A stretch of 29,329 bases of DNA from Pedobacter sp. GTDB lineage: Bacteria; Bacteroidota; Bacteroidia; Sphingobacteriales; Sphingobacteriaceae. The position numbers were made by a program, and so were the translations under genes. Of this stretch, positions 24,188 to 29,329 are shown in pieces (positions within the stretch are counted from its first letter, which is position 1; every line of letters begins with the position of its first letter). The stretch is from NCBI GenBank assembly GCA_004295885.1, contig SEDG01000009.1, positions 1 to 29,329 on the forward strand. Reading direction: 5' to 3'. The notes beneath the pieces were generated by a model. That model had not been told where the DNA came from, did no database searches, and was given only the letters and a program-made list of their open reading frames with translations.

Positions 24188-26887
24188 ATGCCACGATTAG
24201 CTAAACAAGTTACAAAAGAGCAAGTAATAACTGCTCTGGACTACATCATCAAGAATAAATTAGAATTAAATGGCTCTACGGTACATAATTTAGTATATAA
24301 AGGAAATACCTTCCCCCCAAAAGAGGTGGTTCGTTGTGCGGCTCGTTTGGCTAAAATACCTGATTGGGAAAATATGGGTTTGAGTGGAGGAGAGGATACC
24401 AATAAACCTTTAAGGGCCATGGGTTTCGAAATAGTAAATAAGTTGCCAGGGGACATTAATCTAGCACTTATCAAAAAGTATAAACAATTAGTGGTAAATG
24501 GTAATGAGAAGGAAATTTACAAATGGCAGCTTATTGAAAAGTATAAAGGCAGGCCAAGTTTGGATGCTGCAGATTTTGGAAATGAGATTGCGTCAATTAA
24601 TTATCAAAATCTAATCTTCCATAATGGAATTGCTGTCAGGAATCACATGGCTAAGGAAAAGCCTGAAGAATATCGTGCAGCCTTCCGAAAATTATTTGAT
24701 GAAGGTAGTGAGTTAGGTAAACGTGTAGTAGAGTTTCAGCAAGACATCGATTTGATCTATAAGTCAATGGGCCAGACTCTTCACCATCATCATGACGAAA
24801 GGAGCATAGCCACATTCCTATCATTTCATAGCCCAGAGAAATATATTTTATACAAAAATTCCTTTTATACAAGATATTGTACATTATTAGGTGTTAAACA
24901 AGCCAAAAGAAATGAAAAGTATGGTCATTATTTAGTGCTAGCACAAGACTTTATCGATAACTATGTTAATGTTGATAAAGAATTGATTACCATCAAAGAA
25001 AAGTTCTTAGCAGATGACTGTTATCAAGATACTAAAAATCTAATTTTTGCCCAAGACATTTTGTATCAAACCTTAGATGGTGATACCGAAGAAAATATTG
25101 AAGATGAATTATTACCTATAGAAAAAGATGAAGTTATAATGTACAAGCCTGCCTTAAATCAAATTCTTTATGGCCCTCCTGGAACAGGTAAGACCTATCA
25201 TACCATCAATAAAGCACTTTCTATTATTGAAAGGAAGTCGGAACATGTGCTCGCTTTGGAAAGTAGGCAGGTGTTAAAAGAGAGGTATCAATCCTATGTA
25301 ACAAGTGGGCAAATCGCGTTCACTACTTTTCACCAAAGTATGAGTTATGAAGATTTTGTTGAAGGAATAAAGCCACAAGCACCTGTTACGGATGATGGCA
25401 ACATTAGTTACGAAATTGAACCGGGTATTTTTAAAGGGATATGTGAGACTGCAAAAACTCCGATTAATTTAACAAGGCAGCCCAAAGATGTTTTTGAAAA
25501 AGTTAAATTTTTTAAGATGTCTATTGGGGGGAAAAATAGACCAGATATCCATGACTGGTGTCTAGAAAATGATGTAGTTGGTTTAGGTTATGGCAATGAT
25601 GCAGATTTTAGTGAGATAAATAAAATTAAAGATTGGAATCAGTACCGCGATGCTTTTAAACAACAGTTTCCGACTTTAGTGGATGAAAGTAAATATCATA
25701 TACAAGCCATGTTTATCTTTCAAAGGATGCAAATTGGCGATATTGTAATTATAACAAAAGGTAACCATGTGATAGATGCTATTGGTAAAATAGTTAGCGA
25801 ATACCATTACGATGAAGACACACCAAACGATTATTACCAGTTTAGAAAGGTAGAATGGTTGGCAAAAAACATTAATCAACACCCTTCCATTTTTTTTAAC
25901 AAGAATATCAGTCAACAAAGTATTTATGAGTTTTTTGATGCTGATGTTAAGAAAGAAGCCTTTAAAGCATTTTTTGAGCAAAAACCCTTAGCCCATAAAA
26001 ATTATGTTCTCATTATCGACGAAATTAATCGAGGTAATGTATCCGCCATTTTTGGTGAACTAATAACATTAATTGAAGAAAGCAAACGGACTGGTGCCGC
26101 TGAGGCACTCGAAATTACATTGCCTTACAGTAAGGAGAAGTTTTCAGTGCCCAGCAATCTTTATATCGTTGGCACGATGAACACAGCGGATAGGAGTGTA
26201 GAGGCTTTAGATACAGCCTTGCGCAGACGTTTTGCATTTGAAGAAATGATGCCGCTACCGGGATTGTTAAACACAAATAAGTTAATTTATGATGCACTTT
26301 GGAGGTATGAAAATATAGCTTGGGGTGAGCAGGAGTGGATTGTAGTAGAAAAAGGTTTACATGAGCTATTTGATTTTAACGACAAGTGGCAGACCGAGAA
26401 AGAAGATCTCTGGGATAGCTTTAAAGCTAATGGGAAAACTTCTATTGATATCCCTAAACTTTCTAACTACCATAAAAATCAGTTCAATTTAGAAAAATTA
26501 TTAACGACAATCAATCAGCGAATTGAAGTGCTCTTAGATAGAGATCATCAAATTGGGCACTCGTATTTTATTGACGTGAATAGTTTAGCTGATTTAAAAG
26601 CAATTTTCTATGATAAGATTATTCCTTTATTGCAGGAATACTTTTATGGTGATTACGCTAAAATTGGTTTGGTTTTAGGGACAGGCTTCATCAAGCAGCA
26701 AATGGTTAATGCAAATGTATTTTCAAATTTTGATCCCGAGCTAGCCAGTAATTATGAAGAGAAGCAAATCTATTATATCAAGGATTACCGAAATGGTAGT
26801 AACCTAGCTGCTAGTGAAACATTTGAGAAAGCAATATCCACATTACTTAACCAAGGTGTAGATGCAACACAAGAAGTTTCAGTTTAA
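24188..26887 (+). CDS. mcrB: McrB-like AAA+ GTPase with an EVE-like domain inserted in the motor
   Basis: The 899-residue protein is the DNA-recognising motor of a McrBC (type IV) restriction system, which targets modified DNA. It contains an N-terminal domain (1-85, with GSTVHNLVYKGNTFPPKEVV and LSGGEDTN) resembling the ScoMcrA-type head, a helical linker domain (about 95-310), and Walker A GPPGTGKT (329-336). Walker B DEINRGN is not until residue 611, and the McrB GTPase signature MNTADRS is at 664-670. The usual Walker A to B distance is much shorter. The extra segment (about 430-560, with IGDIVIITKGNHVIDAIGKI) looks like an EVE/YTH-type modified-base reader. A modification-sensing role for it is inferred. 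The end overlaps mcrC by 26 bp. Confidence 0.9.
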   Translation: MPRLAKQVTKEQVITALDYIIKNKLELNGSTVHNLVYKGNTFPPKEVVRCAARLAKIPDWENMGLSGGEDTNKPLRAMGFEIVNKLPGDINLALIKKYKQLVVNGNEKEIYKWQLIEKYKGRPSLDAADFGNEIASINYQNLIFHNGIAVRNHMAKEKPEEYRAAFRKLFDEGSELGKRVVEFQQDIDLIYKSMGQTLHHHHDERSIATFLSFHSPEKYILYKNSFYTRYCTLLGVKQAKRNEKYGHYLVLAQDFIDNYVNVDKELITIKEKFLADDCYQDTKNLIFAQDILYQTLDGDTEENIEDELLPIEKDEVIMYKPALNQILYGPPGTGKTYHTINKALSIIERKSEHVLALESRQVLKERYQSYVTSGQIAFTTFHQSMSYEDFVEGIKPQAPVTDDGNISYEIEPGIFKGICETAKTPINLTRQPKDVFEKVKFFKMSIGGKNRPDIHDWCLENDVVGLGYGNDADFSEINKIKDWNQYRDAFKQQFPTLVDESKYHIQAMFIFQRMQIGDIVIITKGNHVIDAIGKIVSEYHYDEDTPNDYYQFRKVEWLAKNINQHPSIFFNKNISQQSIYEFFDADVKKEAFKAFFEQKPLAHKNYVLIIDEINRGNVSAIFGELITLIEESKRTGAAEALEITLPYSKEKFSVPSNLYIVGTMNTADRSVEALDTALRRRFAFEEMMPLPGLLNTNKLIYDALWRYENIAWGEQEWIVVEKGLHELFDFNDKWQTEKEDLWDSFKANGKTSIDIPKLSNYHKNQFNLEKLLTTINQRIEVLLDRDHQIGHSYFIDVNSLADLKAIFYDKIIPLLQEYFYGDYAKIGLVLGTGFIKQQMVNANVFSNFDPELASNYEEKQIYYIKDYRNGSNLAASETFEKAISTLLNQGVDATQEVSV

Positions 26888-28154
26888 ATTTTTCGAACAC
26901 GAACGTTGTTTTGTAGACCGTGGAGAAAAGCCATTGGATAAGGATTTGTATGCATTGTTGCTTAAATATCATGGCGATGGTGTTCCCTATTTTAAACTCT
27001 TGCATAGAGGAATAAAATTTAATGAACATGTTGGGGTGATTCAGTTAGGCAAATACCTAATTGAGGTGTTACCGAAAGCTGACAAGGCGTTAATCATTAA
27101 CAATGCCGATGAGATAAGGGACACACAGGAAAATAGATGGCATGGCATATTGTTAAATATGATTCGTACCATTTGGAACTTCCCAGTTGTTACTACAAGC
27201 GAAGCAAACCTAAAGATTAAACAAAATAACTTATTAGATCTTTATTTTGAACTTTTTGTAAAGGAAGTAGAATATTTGTGGCACTTAGGCCTTATCAAAA
27301 AATATGTGAGAGAAGAAGGAAACTTAAAAGCATTAAAGGGTAAATTGCTTTTCCAGAAACATATAAGCCAAAATTTAGTGCACAAAGAGCGGTTTTATGT
27401 GCAGTACAGTATATACCATCAAGATCATCAACTTAATCAAATTCTTCATACAGCCTTAACCTTATTAATTAAATTAAACAAAAACCCCTTACTTCAATCA
27501 AGAATACATCACCTATTGTTAAGCTTCCAAGACCTAGCTACCCTAAAAGTCAGCGAAAAAACTTTCAGTGATATTCAATACAATCGTAAAAACAAATCTT
27601 ATCATAAAGCTATTGAAATTGCCCACTTACTGCTGTTGAATTATCATCCCGATATAAGTAGTGGTAAAAATAATGTGTTGGCGTTAATGTTTGATATGAA
27701 TGCACTATGGGAGGAGTTTGTTGCTGTAGTTTTACGTAAAGGTTTAAAGGAACATATTATACGTACGCAAAGTAGAAAAGCTTTTTGGAGGCCTAAGAAC
27801 GGTTACGGTATGGGTATGATTCCAGATATTATAGTAGAACAAAGGGATGGGAATAAAAATAAATATGTTTTAGACACCAAATGGAAAAATTTAAACGGTT
27901 ACATCAAGCCATCACCAGATGATTTAAGGCAGATGTATGTATATCATGAATATTTTGACGCAAAAAAGGTCGCTTTAGTTTACCCAGGTCTCACGAGCAC
28001 CATTGGCGGTAATTATTATCACAGAGATGGTGCCTGCTATGAGGAAAGTCATGATATGAACAAACATTGTGCTATCATACAAATTGGCATTAATGAGCAG
28101 TTTTCACTTTGGAAGACCAGTATTATAGCAGAAGTTGCCAGATTTGTTGGTTAG
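26862..28154 (+). CDS. mcrC: McrC-family nuclease subunit
   Basis: The 430-residue partner of McrB has the N-terminal McrC domain (about 5-140; HVGVIQLGKYLIEVLPKAD near 55-73), a helical middle, and a C-terminal PD-(D/E)xK nuclease with D322 (MIPDIIVE) and D338-x-K340 (YVLDTKWK). McrC binds the McrB hexamer, stimulates GTP hydrolysis and cuts the DNA. The ATG at 26862 lies 26 bp inside the end of mcrB, a typical McrBC overlap that ensures coupled translation; the next in-frame methionine is far downstream. The length is near the family norm. It is the last gene of the defence block. Confidence 0.92.
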   Translation: MQHKKFQFKFFEHERCFVDRGEKPLDKDLYALLLKYHGDGVPYFKLLHRGIKFNEHVGVIQLGKYLIEVLPKADKALIINNADEIRDTQENRWHGILLNMIRTIWNFPVVTTSEANLKIKQNNLLDLYFELFVKEVEYLWHLGLIKKYVREEGNLKALKGKLLFQKHISQNLVHKERFYVQYSIYHQDHQLNQILHTALTLLIKLNKNPLLQSRIHHLLLSFQDLATLKVSEKTFSDIQYNRKNKSYHKAIEIAHLLLLNYHPDISSGKNNVLALMFDMNALWEEFVAVVLRKGLKEHIIRTQSRKAFWRPKNGYGMGMIPDIIVEQRDGNKNKYVLDTKWKNLNGYIKPSPDDLRQMYVYHEYFDAKKVALVYPGLTSTIGGNYYHRDGACYEESHDMNKHCAIIQIGINEQFSLWKTSIIAEVARFVG

Positions 28155-28254
28155 TGTCTTATCCGTATATAGCTACACAAGTTATTGATTTAATTTTGAA
28201 TTGACTATACACTCAATAAGGTTACTCCTGATTTGGTAATACAAGTGCTGATTG

Positions 28255-28480
28255 CTACAGTTTCGCATCATTTACTTCAATCCAATGTCCATCGGGGTCT
28301 TGTATGTAGAGTTGGTGAGCGCCATCTGGGCGAAGGGTAACTTCACCAATTACCTTGTTAAAGTTCATGTAAGTTATCTTTTGCGCTTTCAGCTTTTTGA
28401 TAAAGATCTCAATGGATGGGGTGCTAAAGCATAAATGTTCTTCAATGAAATAATTGCCCTTGGTTTTGGCTTGATTTCAT
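28255..28480 (-). pseudogene. VOC/glyoxalase-superfamily gene, C-terminal remnant
   Basis: From about 28480 the minus strand reads an open stretch (KGNYFIEEHLCFSTPSIEIF, then GEVTLRPDGAHQLYIQDPDG followed by HWIEVNDA) ending in TAG at 28257-28255. YIQDPDGHWIEV is the typical last strand of a vicinal-oxygen-chelate domain, with the metal-ligand glutamate. A TGA three codons upstream and the lack of a usable start show that the N-terminal half is missing; about 73 residues remain of a usual 130-150. It marks damaged DNA right after the defence genes. Confidence 0.65.
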
Positions 28481-28892
28481 ACGAGGTTTTAATTGCTTTG
28501 GGAATAAATATAGTTAAATTGTTGAAGATGGATTAAGGGTTATGAGGAAAAGAAATTTTAATGTTTTACACTTCGCAGAAGTAGGAATGGCAACCTTAAT
28601 TAGGGTATTTCGACCCCGCTCAGGACGACAAAACTTAGATGGAATACGAGTTAAATTATATTTCACGATTATCTGACAGGTTCTCGCTGGTTGCTTTATA
28701 TGACGATTCTTGTTTCACTTAAAAAATCTTTCGACAGGGTTAGGATGAAAAAACTGTCTTCAAGGTTAATTCTAAGGTGCTCTTTGTGTTCTAAGGTGTT
28801 GGAAAAGAATATAAGATGGGAAATCTAAAGTACAGTTTTTTTAGATAAAATGGTCAAATTTAAGCTCAAAACCAAATAACCTAAGGAATACA
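28481..28892. other. 412-bp gap without recognised features
   Basis: I find no open frame with protein-like composition, RNA gene or clear promoter box here. Short half-repeats such as 'aaggtgct...aaggtgtt' (28771-28800) are present but not convincing. It contains the upstream region of the GH2 gene. Confidence 0.4.
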
Positions 28893-29329
28893 ATGATTAC
28901 TTTAAAAAGGTCAATTTTCAGCGCTATAATATTCGTATCGGTAAGTTTTTTTCCTCTATTATCATCTGCACAATTAACCAAATCTATTTTATTAGAAAAT
29001 GGATGGAAGTTTTCAAAAGGAGATTTTCCTAGTGCTGCTCAAATCAATTTTAATGATAAAGCTTGGCAATCTGTAACGGTACCTCACGACTGGGCAATTT
29101 ATGGGCCTTTTGATGAAAATAATGACCTTCAAATCACTAAGATTACCCAAAATAATGAGACTAAAGAAACGAGAAAATCTGGTAGGACGGGTGCTTTACC
29201 TTATATGGGCATTGGTTGGTATCGTACTACGTTTACAGTTCCTGCTGTTTCTAGTAATGATGAAGTGACTTTAATGTTCGATGGGGTAATGAGCAACGCT
29301 ACCATCTATGTAAATGGTAAAGAGGTTGG
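28893..29329 (+). CDS. Secreted glycoside hydrolase family 2 (beta-galactosidase-like), N-terminal part
   Basis: The frame opens with ATG at 28893, preceded by AAGGAA, and stays open to the window end (about 145 residues). MITLKRSIFSAIIFVSVSFF followed by PLLSSAQ is a signal peptide with cleavage after SAQ, so the enzyme is exported to the periplasm. LLENGWKFSKGD, then AWQSVTVPHDWAIYGPFD and GIGWYRTTFTVP (sugar-binding jelly-roll domain), and LMFDGVMSNATIYVNGKEV are hallmark GH2 N-terminal motifs. Members hydrolyse beta-galactosides, beta-mannosides or beta-glucuronides of plant or host glycans; the catalytic domain lies beyond the window, so the substrate cannot be stated. It looks like the resumption of ordinary chromosome after the island. 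Confidence 0.9.
   Translation, partial: MITLKRSIFSAIIFVSVSFFPLLSSAQLTKSILLENGWKFSKGDFPSAAQINFNDKAWQSVTVPHDWAIYGPFDENNDLQITKITQNNETKETRKSGRTGALPYMGIGWYRTTFTVPAVSSNDEVTLMFDGVMSNATIYVNGKEV

Overview
AT-rich chromosomal DNA from a member of the Bacteroidota, most probably Pedobacter or a close relative in the Sphingobacteriaceae. This is inferred from protein style (thiolase, a PgpH-type HD phosphohydrolase, a secreted GH2 enzyme with an 'SAQ' signal-peptide end) and from Bacteroidota-type -7 boxes (TAnnTTTG) ahead of a tRNA and a probable small RNA. No database search was possible.

Left part (1-7.3 kb), mostly housekeeping: the start of a POT peptide transporter, an exported protein of unknown function, a thiolase that has lost about 90 internal residues including its catalytic cysteine, a tightly overlapping SPFH / two-TM / Arc-like operon, a divergent PgpH-like c-di-AMP phosphodiesterase, tRNA-Ser(GCT), and tRNA-Pro(TGG) with a truncated duplicate beside it.

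Middle junction (7.3-9.6 kb), repeat-rich: four copies of a ~136-bp element ending in a scrap of tRNA-Pro 3' end, then several short tandem arrays that all have an 11-bp period, an unknown 219-residue gene, and an 8-bp-period array.

Defence island (9.56-28.15 kb): first the wreck of one type I restriction-modification (RM) locus (internally deleted hsdM, intact rhuM, frameshifted hsdS start), then an intact one laid out as hsdM - hsdS - inverted silent hsdS - tyrosine recombinase - AbiF-type HEPN gene - hsdR. The two hsdS genes converge and carry a perfect 22-bp inverted repeat at their 5' ends. The silent copy has an in-frame stop just outside its repeat, so inversion by the neighbouring recombinase would swap the whole specificity subunit. 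Between the recombinase and the Abi gene lies a structured non-coding region with its own -7 box, nested stems and a strong terminator; it is a good candidate for the AbiF-associated RNA. A large UPF1/DNA2-like SF1 helicase (minus strand) and an McrB/McrC pair follow. The McrB AAA+ domain is interrupted by an EVE-like reader module.

Right edge (28.2-29.3 kb): a truncated VOC/glyoxalase remnant, about 0.4 kb without recognisable genes, and the start of a secreted GH2 beta-galactosidase-like gene running off the window. The island thus combines a switchable type I RM, a possible RNA-controlled HEPN toxin embedded in the same locus, and a modified-DNA-targeting McrBC system.
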